From Aegilops tauschii subsp. strangulata (taxonomy: Eukaryota; Streptophyta; Magnoliopsida; Poales; Poaceae): a stretch of 64,000 bases of DNA. Positions 34,204 through 45,500 of the stretch are shown piece after piece; position 1 is the first letter of the stretch, and each line of letters starts with the position of its first letter. Location of the stretch: positions 250,575,135 to 250,639,134 of the forward strand of contig NC_053037.3 in the NCBI RefSeq assembly GCF_002575655.3. Reading direction: 5' to 3'. A model generated the notes under the pieces. It had not been told where the DNA came from and ran no database searches. It worked only from the letters and a program-made list of their open reading frames with translations. The translations under genes and the position numbers were made by a program.

Positions 34204-34710
34204 TCTCCCCTCCCTTGGGAAAGATCCGACCTCGGATCGAAAACCAAATCACCATGGAAAGAGATGGCTTCGCCGTGTAGAAGTGGACGTTCACCAAGTA
34301 CTTGTCATCTTGAAGCTCGAAATGGGCACTCTCCAATGTCGCACCGTCTTGTGATTCCTTCAAAAGGAGTAAGGACAACAAACACTTGCAAAAACAAATG
34401 TGGTTAGCGTTAGTGCAAAACCAAGCATTCAAGAGGTGATTCACCAAACAAGTGTCGTCATCATGCAAAGCATATGGTTTGACAAAGGATTGTGACATGG
34501 CATGTAAGCATATCAATTGAGCACAAGCAAAGATATCATGGGGACAAGCATGTAAATGGGAGGTAGAGATGCACATATGTGTGTCAAGAGAATAAGCATC
34601 TACCTCAAGTTCATAGCAAGCATTCACAAATTGCTCAATGAAAGGTCTATGGTAGGCATATGAATCATTCACAACACCGAAGAATATGAGATGCCTAAGC
34701 ACATGGGTTA
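34204..34710 (-). pseudogene. Family C internal 3' end with Cys/His-rich reading frame
   Basis: On the minus strand a frame stays open for about 160 codons up to the purine tract. It is rich in Cys, His and Leu (CFCKCLLSLLLLKES, DDDTCLVNHLLN) and ends RGRIFPKGG. No protease, RT or integrase motif is seen. The composition recalls the C-terminal half of Quinta Gag; that similarity is only by eye. The 5' part is lost at 34710. Confidence 0.5.
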
Positions 34711-35628
34711 TGATGAGGACATCAATACCATTGTTACACCCACAGGCCCTGCTGCTATACATACTGGACCAATTACTAGAGCTCGCGCACGCCAATTAAA
34801 TTACCAGGTACTTTTGTTTCTTGGTAATGATTCTAATGTTCATGAGAATATGATGCTGCCTAAATTGGATACATTTGTTTTGCTTACAAATGAAGGGCCT
34901 AGCTTTGAGAAGGATGAACATTGGAGCAAGCACAAGCATGGAGATGATGGCATGCGCATGGGGAACAAGAACGGAGTTACAAGTGATGATTTCAGGACGT
35001 TGAAGCCACCATAATGCGTGCATGAAGCCTTGGACGAAATATACAAGATGCTACTTCATAACTTTCGTCCAGAGGCTATTCTAGGTGCTGCGTCACCTTA
35101 TTATTGGGCCAGGCCCATGTAATTTCGAAATACATAAGTATAGGCTGTTTTTAGAGTCCGTATGTGTGGGGAAACAAGAGATAGGGTTGGTTTCGGACCC
35201 CTTCCTCAAGGGCCACGAAATTCCCCCCCTCTTCCTCCATATTTACAGCCCTTAGGGCGTCGTTTAGACTTTGGGTTTTGTTTAGATTAAAAGTTCGCCA
35301 TAGCTGCAACTTCGCGTACTTCGTTTGTGTTCAGCGACCAGACAAAGGCGTCACAGAACTCCACCTTGATCAATAAAGCTTTCATCTTATATTCGCAATA
35401 TCCAGATTGCAATCTCAGTTTCTTGCTTGTTCTTCGTTTGCTCGCAGGAAACAGACCCTCGTGGTCAGGTTGATCGTGCTCCGGCGTGGTCGATAACCTC
35501 TCGGAGTTGGTTTAGCGATTGCTAAGGCGCGACGTCCTCGCACGTTCGTAGTCGGATCGTCAAAGTCGACTTCCACCAAAGCGATATCCATCATCTCATC
35601 GAAAGACGGGACACCTTTGCCTCTATCA
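34711..35628 (+). repeat. 5' LTR-A of CRW-5 (918 bp)
   Basis: TGATGAGGACATCAATACC...GCCTCTATCA. AATAAA is at 35372-35377; the TATA region is mutated to ATATTTACA. It contains the complete LTR-encoded tail ending LKPP and a stop. Confidence 0.94.
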
Positions 35629-35645
35629 AGTGGTATCAGATTTCC
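35629..35645 (+). other. Primer-binding site of CRW-5
   Basis: AGTGGTATCAGATTTCC directly after the LTR. TGGTATCAGA matches the 3' end complement of initiator Met tRNA used by many plant LTR elements; the match fades after 10 bases. The same site follows LTR-A at 23588 and 56249, and LTR-B at 60621 (TGGTATCAGTTTTC). Confidence 0.8.
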
Positions 35646-36505
35646 AGGTTGCTCGGTGAGATTTTACAGTTTTTCGTAGTTTAGATCGAGTCTGTTCTTC
35701 ATACCTACCGTCCACGAAAAAGCCACAAAAAAAATTAGGGTTAGTTCATCATATCCGAACCAATCTGAGCCTTTGCATAATCTTTTTAGGGTTTTTGCTT
35801 TGTTGAATTTGCGGTTGCATCGTCGTGTCAAGTTGCTGGTCTTAGAGTCTAGTCTTTTAGAGTTTCGAGTTCTGGTCATAAGTTGTCACGCCGCCGCCGC
35901 ACCATCATCATCGCCTTGCCATCTACCACCATTGCTTCTCCGCCACCGCTTTGAATCTGTATCCATATACCACCACCAATCCGTATCCATATACCACCAC
36001 CGATCCGTATCCATATACCACTACCGCTACCATATACCACCACCGCTGCCATATCCTACCGCCATATATCCACCACCAATCCGAGTTCTTTTCATATTCG
36101 GTTTGTTTTAGAGATCCATATATTTTCCGTTTCGTGTTTCCTTGCCTGAGTAGGTCTCGAAAAAAAAAGTCTGGAGACCCCCGGGCAGTTTTTAGGCCAA
36201 AATTTCGGCAACCAAAAATATTTTTTCCCTATCCTATTTTTAGGTCCCGGGGAGTGTTTTGAGACACTCGCCATCATAGTGATTTTTTGTCGCACTTTTT
36301 CGTCGTCGCTGCCCTGATTTCCGGAAAAAAAATAGTCAAAACATTTTGTGCCCATCCTATCAGTTTGACCTGGGAAGAGTTTTGAGACACTCGCCATTAT
36401 AGTGATTTTTCGCAAAAAAAAAGAGCGCAAAAAAAAGAGCGAATTTTTTTTTCTAGAGTGTGCTTTTCCCTTGTTTACGTGCAGCGCCGTGATTTTGTTA
36501 GTGTT

Positions 36506-36538
36506 CTAGGCTCGCGTCTCTAGCACGGTCTAGCCTAG
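36506..36538 (+). promoter_or_regulatory. Invariant leader hairpin shared by CRW and Quinta
   Basis: Arms CTAGGCT (36506-36512) and AGCCTAG (36532-36538) enclose a 19-nt loop. Three more outer pairs (G-C, T-A, T-G) are possible. The flanking ~75 bases are nearly identical in all seven CRW leaders and three Quinta leaders in the window. A packaging or dimerisation role is inferred from position between PBS and gag, not shown. Confidence 0.6.
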
Positions 36539-36855
36539 GACCAGCACAGTACCGTCGTTGAGCGTTTATTCAACTTTGCATCTCTGAATTGATTATTGCT
36601 TACCATTTTTGCTACCATATTATAAGCCTTCCCAGCTCCACATACATCTACATCGTGCGTTTGACTCTCCCTGGTAATCGCTATATCCAAGCTTTGAGAG
36701 TTTTTGACTACAACGGTTGCCGATCGCCACCTGCTGCTGGGTAAGAACCGGTAAGAATTTGAGATTCGCTTGAAGGTTTTGTGACACACCACCATCACCA
36801 CCACTTCTAGTAGTCTGCAGGATCATATTCTTTTGTGTTTCTATTGCTGCTAACC

Positions 36856-39800
36856 ATGGCAGGTTCACAAGCCGATGAGACTGATTGGGAGAACATGACG
36901 AACAAGGAGTTGCATGATAAATTTCAGCAAATGATGAGTGGCCAGGTGGGCGATGTGCTAAACTGATTTGAAGAGGCTATGGAGAAGATAGATGCCGTGG
37001 AGAAGTCGTTTGAGACAAAGCTGGATAACAAGTTTACTGAATTACTCAAGCGTCTTCCCCAACCACCACCGGCTGCACATGTCGCACCTCTACAACAACA
37101 ACCACATCTCCAACGCCGCCTTCCAAATCAAGTGGGACGGGCACAGCGCGTTCCACTTGAGATTGGTCAAAATTCGGGTGCTGTTGCACCTACTGTTGAT
37201 GCTTCTTTGGCTCCTGCTCCTGCGGCGGCTGAGGAGGATGACGATTATGCGGGCGATTATGAGGATGAGGTTGATCAAAATCAGAACTACGTGCAGCCAC
37301 CAGCACCACCACCAGCAGGTCGACCTCAGGTATATATTCGCAACGGTAGGCCGGCACCACCACCTCAGGTACGAGATCATGACCATCTCCCTAAACTGAA
37401 ATTGAATATTCCACCATTTGAGGGTAGATATGTTCCTGATATATATCTTACTTGGGAGTTAGAAACTGAACAACGATTTACATGTTTACAATATCCTGAG
37501 GAGAGACGTGTTCCTGCTGCTGTTTGTGCTTTCACTAGCTTTGCATGTGTTTGGTGGTCTGAACATTGTAGATTATATCCTGTTCCAGCTACTTGGGCTG
37601 CTTTGAAAACTGCTATGCGTACTCGTTGGGTTCCACCATATTATCAACGTGAATTACTTCAAAAACTGCAGCGTTTAAGACAAGGGAAAAATTCTGTAGA
37701 AGAATATTATCAGGAATTACAAACTGGCATGATTAGATGTGGTATTGTTGAGGAGAATGAAGCTATGCTTGCACGTTTTATGGGTGGATTAAATAAAGAG
37801 ATTCAGACCATTCTAGAGTATAAGGATTATAATAATATCACTCGTTTATTCCATCTTGCTTGTAAAGCTGAACGTGAAGTGCAGGATCGACAGCCATTGG
37901 CGCGAACTAACTTTTCTGCAGGTCGACCTTCATCATGGACACCGCGTGCATCTTCTACTTCCACTTCACCATCACCTCCATCAGGTGCCACCTCCAGCCG
38001 TGATACAAGAAAGCAGGCACAACCACCACTCTCTGCCAAGAGCACCCCTGCCGGGCCTGTGCAGAGCTCTTCTTCTTCCATGGCATCGACAGGGCACACA
38101 AGTGATATTATTTGTCGACGTTGTAAGGGAAGAGGACATTTTGCGAGAGAATGCAAATCTCAGCGTGTCATGATTGCTACTGAGGATGGTGGGTATGAGT
38201 CCGCTAGTGACTATGATGAGGAGACTTTGGCTCTTATTACACGTGAAGAACATGGTGGAGATGATTCTGAAAATGAGACGCAATACATGGCTCCTGAAGA
38301 CGCTGACAGGTATGAATGTTTAGTTGCTCAACGTGTTTTGAGTGTGCAGGTCACACAAGCAGAGCAAAATCAGAGGCATAATTTGTTCCATACAAAGGGA
38401 GTTGTGAAGGAACGTTCTGTTCGCGTCATCATAGATGGAGGGAGCTGTAACAACTTGGCTAGCATGGAGATGGTGGAGAAGCTATCTCTCACCACAAGAC
38501 CACATCCACATCCTTACTACATCCAATGGTTCAACAACAGCGGCAAGGTTAAGGTAACACGTACTGTTCGTGTGCATTTTAGTATCTCTACATATGTTGA
38601 TTATGTTGATTGTGATGTGGTACCCATGCAAGCATGTTCCTTATTACTAGGTAGACCATGGCAATTTGATAAAAATTCTGTACACCATGGTAGAAACAAT
38701 CAGTATACTCTTGTTCATAAGGATAAAAATATTACTTTGCTTCCTATGACTCCTGATTCCATTTTGAAAGATGACATTAATAGAGCTAATAAAACAAAAC
38801 AGGAGAAAAATAAGAGTGAAAATCAGATTGTGGCAAAGGAATTTGAGCAACAAATGAAACCTAATAATAAACCATCTAGTGTTGTTTCTGAAATTAAATT
38901 GAAAAGTGCATGTTTACTTGCCACAAAATCTGATATTGATGAACTAGATTTCAGCAAATCTGTTTGCTATGCTTTTGTGTGCAAAGAGGCATTATTTTCA
39001 TTCGAGGACGTGCCTTCCTCTTTGCCCCCTGCTGTCACTAACATTTTGCAGGAGTTCGCTAACGTCTTCCCACAAGACGTGCCACCGGGATTACCACCTA
39101 TTCGAGGGATTGAGCATCAAATTGACTTAATTCCCGGTGCATCGCTACCCAACCGTGCACCATACCGTACCAATCCAGAGGAGACGAAGGAGATTATGCG
39201 TCAAGTACAGGAGCTTCCCGACAAAGGTTATATACGCGAATCTCTTAGTCCTTGTGCTGTTCCTATTATACTCGTGCCTAAAAAGGATGGTACGTCGCGT
39301 ATGTGTGTTGATTGTAGAGGCATTAATAATATTACTATTCGTTATCGTCATCCTATTCCTAGGCTAGATGATATGCTTGATGAATTGAGTGGCTCTACAA
39401 TATTCTCCAAAGTTGATTTGCGTAGTGGATACCATCAAATTCGTATGAAATTGGGAGATGAATGGAAAACTGCATTTAAAACTAAGTTTGGTTTATATGA
39501 GTGGTTGGTCATGCCTTTTGGGTTAACTAATGCACCTAGTACTTTCATGAGACTAATGAACGAAGTTTTACGTGCTTTCATTGGACGATTTGTGGTAGTC
39601 TGTTTTGATGATATACTGATTTATAGCAAATCTTTGGAAGAACATTTGGAACATCTACGTGCTGTTTTTATTGCTCTACGTGATACACGTTTGTTTGGTA
39701 ACCATGGGAAGTGCACCTTTTGCACCGACCGAGTATCTTTTCTTGGCTATGTTGTTACTCCACAGGGAATTGAAGTTGATAAAGCCAAGATTGAAGCTAT

Positions 39801-41575
39801 TGAGAGTTGGCCGCAGCCCAAAACGGTCACACAAGTGCGGAGTTTTCTTGGACTCGCTGGTTTCTATAGGCGTTTTGTGAGAGATTTTAGCACCATTGTT
39901 GCACCTCTCAACGAGCTTACAAAGAAGGATGTGCCTTTTGTTTGGGGTACCGCACAGGAAGAAGCCTTCACGGTATTGAAAGATAAGTTGACACATGCTC
40001 CTTTACTCCAACTTCCTGATTTTAATAAGACTTTTGAGCTTGAATGTGATGCTAGTGGCATTGGATTAGGAGGTGTGTTATTACAAGATGGCAAACCTGT
40101 TGCATACTTTTCTGAAAAATTGAGTGGGCCTAGTCTGAATTATTCTACTTATGATAAAGAACTATATGCTCTTGTTCGGACTTTAGAAACATGGCAACAT
40201 TATTTATGGCCCAAAGAATTTGTTATACATTCTGATCATGAATCTTTGAAACATATTAAAAGTCAAGCTAAACTGAATCGTAGACATGCTAAATGGGTTG
40301 AATTCATTGAAACTTTCCCTTATGTCATTAAACACAAGAAGGGTAAAGAAAATGTTATTGCTGATGCATTGTCTCGTCGCTATACTATGCTTTCACAACT
40401 TGACTTCAAAATATTTGGTTTGGAGACCATCAAAGATCAATATGTGCATGATGCTGATTTTAAAGATGTATTGCAGAATTGTAAAGAAGGAAGAACCTGG
40501 AACAAGTTTGTCGTTAATGATGGATTTGTGTTCCGTGCTAACAAGCTATGCATTCCAGCTAGCTCTCTTCGTCTTTTGTTGTTGCAGGAGGCGCATGGAG
40601 GAGGATTAATGGGACACTTTGGCGTGAAGAAGACGGAGGACGTACTTGCTACACATTTCTTTTGGCCAAAGATGAGACGGGATGTTGAGCGTTTTGTTGC
40701 TCGCTGCACTACATGTCAAAAAGCTAAGTCACGACTCAATCCTCATGGTTTATATATGCCTTTGCCTGTACCTAGTGTTCCTTGGGAGGATATATCTATG
40801 GACTTTATTTTAGGTTTACCTCGAACAAAGAAGGGGAGGGATAGCATATTTGTTGTCGTGGATAGATTCTCGAAAATGGCACACTTTATACCATGTCATA
40901 AAAGCGATGATGCTGTTAATGTTGCTGATTTGTTCTTTCGTGAAATTATTCGCTTGCATGGCGTGCCAAATACTATTGTTTCAGATCGTGATACTAAATT
41001 TCTTAGCCACTTTTGGAGATGTTTATGGGCTAAGTTGGGGACCAAACTGCTTTTTAGTACTACTTGTCACCCCCAAACTGATGGACAAACTGAAGTAGTC
41101 AATAGAACATTGTCTACTATGCTTAGGGCTGTTTTGAAGAATAATAAGAAAATGTGGGAAGAATGCTTGCCTCATATTGAGTTTGCTTATAATCGTTCAT
41201 TGCATTCTACTACTAAGATGTGCCCTTTCGAAATTGTGTATGGTTTCCTACCTCGTGCACCTATTGATTTGTTGCCTCTTCCATCTTCGGAGAAGGTTAA
41301 TTTTGATGCTAAACAACGTGCTGAATTGATCTTAAAAATGCATGAGTTATCTAAGGAAAACATTGAGCGTATGAATGCTAAATATAAACTTGCTGGAGAT
41401 AAGGGTAGAAAACATGTTGTGTTTGCACCTGGAGATCTTGTTTGGTTACATTTGCGTAAGGATAGATTTCCTGATTTGCGCAAATCAAAGCTAATGCCAC
41501 GTGCTGATGGTCCTTTTAAGGTGTTAGAGAAAATAAATGATAATGCATATGAACTTGAGCTGCCTGCAGATTTTG
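36856..41575 (+). pseudogene. gag-pol: CRW-5 gag-pol: one stop codon, 3'-truncated
   Basis: ATG at 36856 (MAGSQADETDW). TGA at codon 37 replaces the Arg of LNRFEEAME; after it the frame is open for over 1500 codons. Positions counted from that ATG: CCHC at ~420-433, protease DGGS at ~527, RT with CFDD (first Asp ~918), RNase H CDASG (~1065), KELYAL and HSDHESL, integrase HHCC (CTTCQ), then D1316, D1377 and E1413, a D-60-D-35-E spacing, and GPF module at ~1552. The chromovirus tail and the LTR-encoded extension are cut off at 41575, where LTR debris follows. Confidence 0.92.
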
Positions 41576-42225
41576 ATGAGAGGCAAAGGTGTGATAGAGG
41601 CAAAGGTGTGCCATCTATCGATGAGATGATGGATATCGCTTTGGTGGAAGTCGACTTTGACGATCCGACTACGAACGTGCGATGACGTCGCACCTTAGCA
41701 ATCGCTAAACCAACTCCGAGAGGTTATTGGCCACGCCGGAGCACGATCAACCTGACCACGAGGGGCTGTTTCCTGCGAGCAAACGAAGAACAAGCAAGAA
41801 ACTGAGATTGCAATCTGGATATTGCGAATATAAGATGAAAGCTTTATTGATCAAGGTGGGGTTCTGTGACGCCTTTGTCTGGTCGTTGAACACAAACGGA
41901 GTACGCGAAGTTGCAGCTATGGCGAACATTTAATCTAAACAAAACCCAAAGTCTAAACGACGCCCTAAGGGCTGTATATATGGAGGAAGAGGGGAGAATT
42001 TCATGGCCCTTGGGGAAGGGGTCCGAAACCAACCCTATCTCTTGTTTCCCCACACATACGGACTCTAAAAATAGCCTATACTCAAGTATTTCGAAACTAC
42101 ATGGGCCTGGCCCAATAATAAGGTGACGCAGCACCTAGAATAGCCTCTGGACGAAAGTTATGAAGTAGCATCTTGTATATTTCGTCCAAGGCGTCATGCA
42201 CGCATTATGGTGGCTTCAACGTCCT
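41576..42225 (-). repeat. Truncated LTR-A, minus strand
   Basis: LTR proper starts at 41592 (TGATAGAGGCAAAGG). The 16 bases before it repeat the LTR start imperfectly (ATGAGAGGCAAAGGTG). The LTR breaks off at about 42225 in the coding tail (CAACGTCCTGG), losing about 280 bp, and joins plus-strand pol. Confidence 0.85.
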
Positions 42226-42555
42226 GGAGATAAGGGTAGAAAACATGTTGTGTCTTCCATCTTCGGAGAAGGTTAATATTGATGCTAAAGAACGTGCTGA
42301 ATTGATTTTAAAAATGCATGAGTTAACTAAGGACAACATTGAGCGTATGAATGCTAAATATAAACTTGCTGGAGATAAGGGTAGAAAACATGTTGTGTTT
42401 GCACCTGGAGATCTTGTTTGGTTACATTTGCGTAAGGATAGATTTCCTAATTTGCGCAAATCAAAGCTAATGCCACATGATGATGGTCCTTTTAAGGTGT
42501 TAGAGAAAATAAATGATAATGCATATAAACTTGAGCTACCTGCAGATTTTGGGGT
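42226..42555 (+). pseudogene. CRW integrase C-terminal fragment with partial duplication
   Basis: Encodes [18 protein letters not shown] through LELPADFG, the integrase linker and GPF module. GGAGATAAGGGTAGAAAAC occurs at both 42224 and 42371, so a ~147-bp segment was partly duplicated and then truncated. It ends at a fold-back junction with minus-strand CRW-6 pol near 42556. Confidence 0.85.
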
Positions 42556-45500
42556 ACCATACACAATTGTGTAGGAAACCATACACAATTTCAAAAGGGC
42601 ACATCTGAGTAGTAGAATGCAATGAACGATTATAAGCAAACTCAATATGAGGCAAGCATTCTTCCCACATTTTCTTATTATTCTTCAAAACAGCCCTAAG
42701 CATAGTAGACAATGTTCTATTGACTACTTCAGTTTGTCCATCAGTTTGGGGGTGACAAGTAGTACTAAAAAGCAGTTTAGTCCCCAACTTAGCCCATAAA
42801 CATCTCCAAAAGTGGCTAAGAAATTTAGTATCACGATCTGAAACAATAGTATTTGGCACACCATGCAAACGAATAATTTCACGGAAGAACAAATCAGCAA
42901 CATTAACAGCATCATCGCTTTTATGACATGGTATAAAGTGTGCCATTTTGAGAATCTATCCACGACAACAAATATGCTATCCCTCCCCTTCTTAGTTCGA
43001 GGTAAACCTAAAACAAAGTCCATAGATATATCCTCCCAAGGAACACTAGGTACAGGCAAAGGCATATATAAACCATGAGGATTGAGTCGTGACTTAGCTT
43101 TTTGACATGTAGTGCAGCGAGCAACAAAACGCTCAACATCCCGTCTCATCTTTGGCCAAAAGAAATGTGTAGCAAGTACGTCCTCCATCTTCTTCACGCC
43201 AAAGTGTCCCATTAATCCTCCTCCATGCGCCTCCTGCAACAACAAAAGACGAAGAGAGCTAGCTGGACTGCATAGCTTGTTAGCACGGAACACAAATCCA
43301 TCATTAACGACAAACTTGTTCCAGGTTCTTCCTTCTTTACAATTCTGCAAAACATCTTTAAAATCAGCATCATGCACATATTGATCTTTGATGGTCTCCA
43401 AACCAAATATTTTGAAGTCAAGTTGTGACAGCATAGTATAGCGACGAGACAATGCATCAGCAATAACATTTTCTTTACCCTTCTTGTGTTTAATGACATA
43501 AGGGAAAGTTTCAATGAATTCAACCCATTTAGCATGTCTACTATTCAGTTTAGCTTGACTTTTAATATGTTTCAAAGATTCATGATCAGAATGTATAACA
43601 AATTCTTTGGGCCATAAATAATGTTGCCATGTTTCTAAAGTCCGAACAAGAGCATATAGTTCTTTATCATAAGTAGAATAATTCAGACTAGGCCCACTCA
43701 ATTTTTCAGAAAAGTATGCAACAGGTTTACCATCTTGTAATAACACACCTCCTAATCCAATTCCACTAGCATCACATTAAAGCTCAAAAGTCTTATTAAA
43801 ATCAGGAAGTTGGAGTAAAGGAGCATGTGTCAACTTATCTTTCAATACCGTGAAGGCTTCTTCCTGTGCGGTACCCCAAACAAAAGGCACATCCTTCTTT
43901 GTAAGCTCGTTGAGAGGTGCAGCAATGGTGCTGAAATATCTCACAAAACGCCTATAGAAACCAGCGAGGCCAGGGAAACTCCGCACTTGTGTGACCGTTT
44001 TGGGCTGCGGCCAACTCTCAATAGCTTCAATCTTGGCTTTATCAACTTCAATTCCCTGTGGAGTAACAACATAGCCAAGAAAAGATACTCGGTCGGTGCA
44101 AAAGGTGCACTTCGCAAGGTTACCAAAGAAACGTGCATCACGTAGAGCAATAAAAACAGCACGTAAATGTTCCAAATGTTCTTCCAAAGATTTGCTATAA
44201 ATCAGTATATCATCAAAATAGACTACCACAAATCGTCCAATGAAAGCACGTAAAACTTCGTTCATTAGTCTCATGAAAGTACTAGGTGCATTAGTTAACC
44301 CAAAAGGCATGACTAACCACTCATATAACCCAAACTTAGTTTTAAATGCAGTTTTCCATTCATCTCCCAATTTCATACGAATTTGATGGTATCCACTACG
44401 CAAATAAACTTTGTAGAATATTGTAGAGCCACTAAATTCATCAAGCATATCATCTAGCCTAGGAATAGGATGACGATAACGAATAGTAATATAATTAATG
44501 CCTCTACAATCAACACACATACGCGACGTACCATCCTTTTTAGGCACTAGTATAATAGGAACAACACAAGGACTAAGAGATTCGCGTATATAACCTTTGT
44601 CGAGCAGCTCATGTACTTGACGCATAATCTCCTTCGTCTCCTCTGGATTGGTACGGTATGGTGCACGGTTGGGTAGCGATGCACCGGGAATTAAGTCAAT
44701 TTAATGCTCAATCCCTCGAATAGGTGGTAATCCCGGTGGCACGTCTTGTGGGAAGACGTCAGCGAACTCCTGCAAAATGTTAGTGACAGCAGGGGGCAAA
44801 GAGGAAGGCACGTTCTCGAATGAAAATAATGCCTCTTTGCACACAAAAGCATAGCAAACAGATTTGCTGAAATCTACCTCATAAATATCAGATTTTGTGG
44901 CAAGTAAACATGCACTTTGCAATTCAATTTCAGAAACAACACTAGACGGTTTATTATTAGGTTTCATTTGTTGCTCAAATTCTTTTGCCACAATCTGATT
45001 TTCACTCTTATTTTTCTCCTGTTTTGCTTTATTAGCTCTATTAATGTCATCTTTCCAAATGGAATCAGGGGTCATAGGAAGCAAAGTAATATTTTTATCC
45101 TGATGAACAAGAGTATACTGATTGTTTCTACCATGGTGTACAGAATTTTTATCAAATTGCCATGGTCTACCAAGTAATAAGGAACATGCTTGCATAGGTA
45201 CCACATCACAATCAACATAATCAGCATATGTAGAGATACTAAAATGCACACGAACAGTACGTGTTACCTTAACCTTACCGTTGTTGTTGAACCATTGGAT
45301 GTAGTAAGGATGTGGATGCGGTCTTGTGGTGAGAGATAGCTTCTCCACCATCTCCATGCTAGCCAAGTTGTTACAGCTCCCTCCATCTATGATGACGCGA
45401 ACAGAACGTTCCTTCACAACTCCCTTTGTATGGAACAAATTATGCCTCTGATTTTGCTCTGCTTGTGTGACCTGCACACTCAAAACACGTTGAGCAACTA

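Larger units (their letters stand above)
33210..34710 (-). mobile_element. Family C element, 3' end only
   Basis: Minus-strand LTR (33210-34203) with a purine tract on its inner side and about 500 bp of internal sequence, cut at 34710 by CRW-5. It is inserted in Athila-like RNase H/integrase linker sequence (left flank CTATG). The LTR relates to the solo LTR at 51392-52551 by its ends (CGGAGCATCC region) and its CCGG motif array. I do not recognise the family. Confidence 0.75.
35629..36855 (+). other. CRW-5 leader, type 1
   Basis: PBS, the TTGCGGTTGCATCGTCG block, a minisatellite at about 35945-36075, GCGAGTGTCTC-type blocks in reverse (GAGACACTCGCC, twice), A- and T-rich runs, hairpin (36506-36538) and gag-proximal leader to ATG. 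GGTAAGAAC near 36740-36750 resembles a splice donor, but no acceptor was identified. Confidence 0.8.
34711..41575 (+). mobile_element. CRW-5, most complete CRW element here, lacking its 3' LTR
   Basis: 5' LTR, PBS, leader and a gag-pol frame reaching the integrase C-terminal module, all in order on the plus strand. The last part of Pol, the polypurine tract and the 3' LTR are absent; at about 41576 it joins a minus-strand LTR-A. It is inserted into family C internal sequence (left flank GGTTA). Confidence 0.92.

Noticed and set aside
35773..36111. Recurrent ~112-codon frame in CRW leaders with His-Tyr repeats
   Set aside because: It starts only at TTG, its repeats come from the minisatellite, and its length changes with array size. 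The related Quinta frame also lacks ATG. The conserved bases are better explained as leader RNA sequence.
36740..36755. GGTAAGAAC in the leader as a splice donor
   Set aside because: The match to a donor is fair, but no branch point or acceptor with matching position was identified before gag, so an intron cannot be supported.
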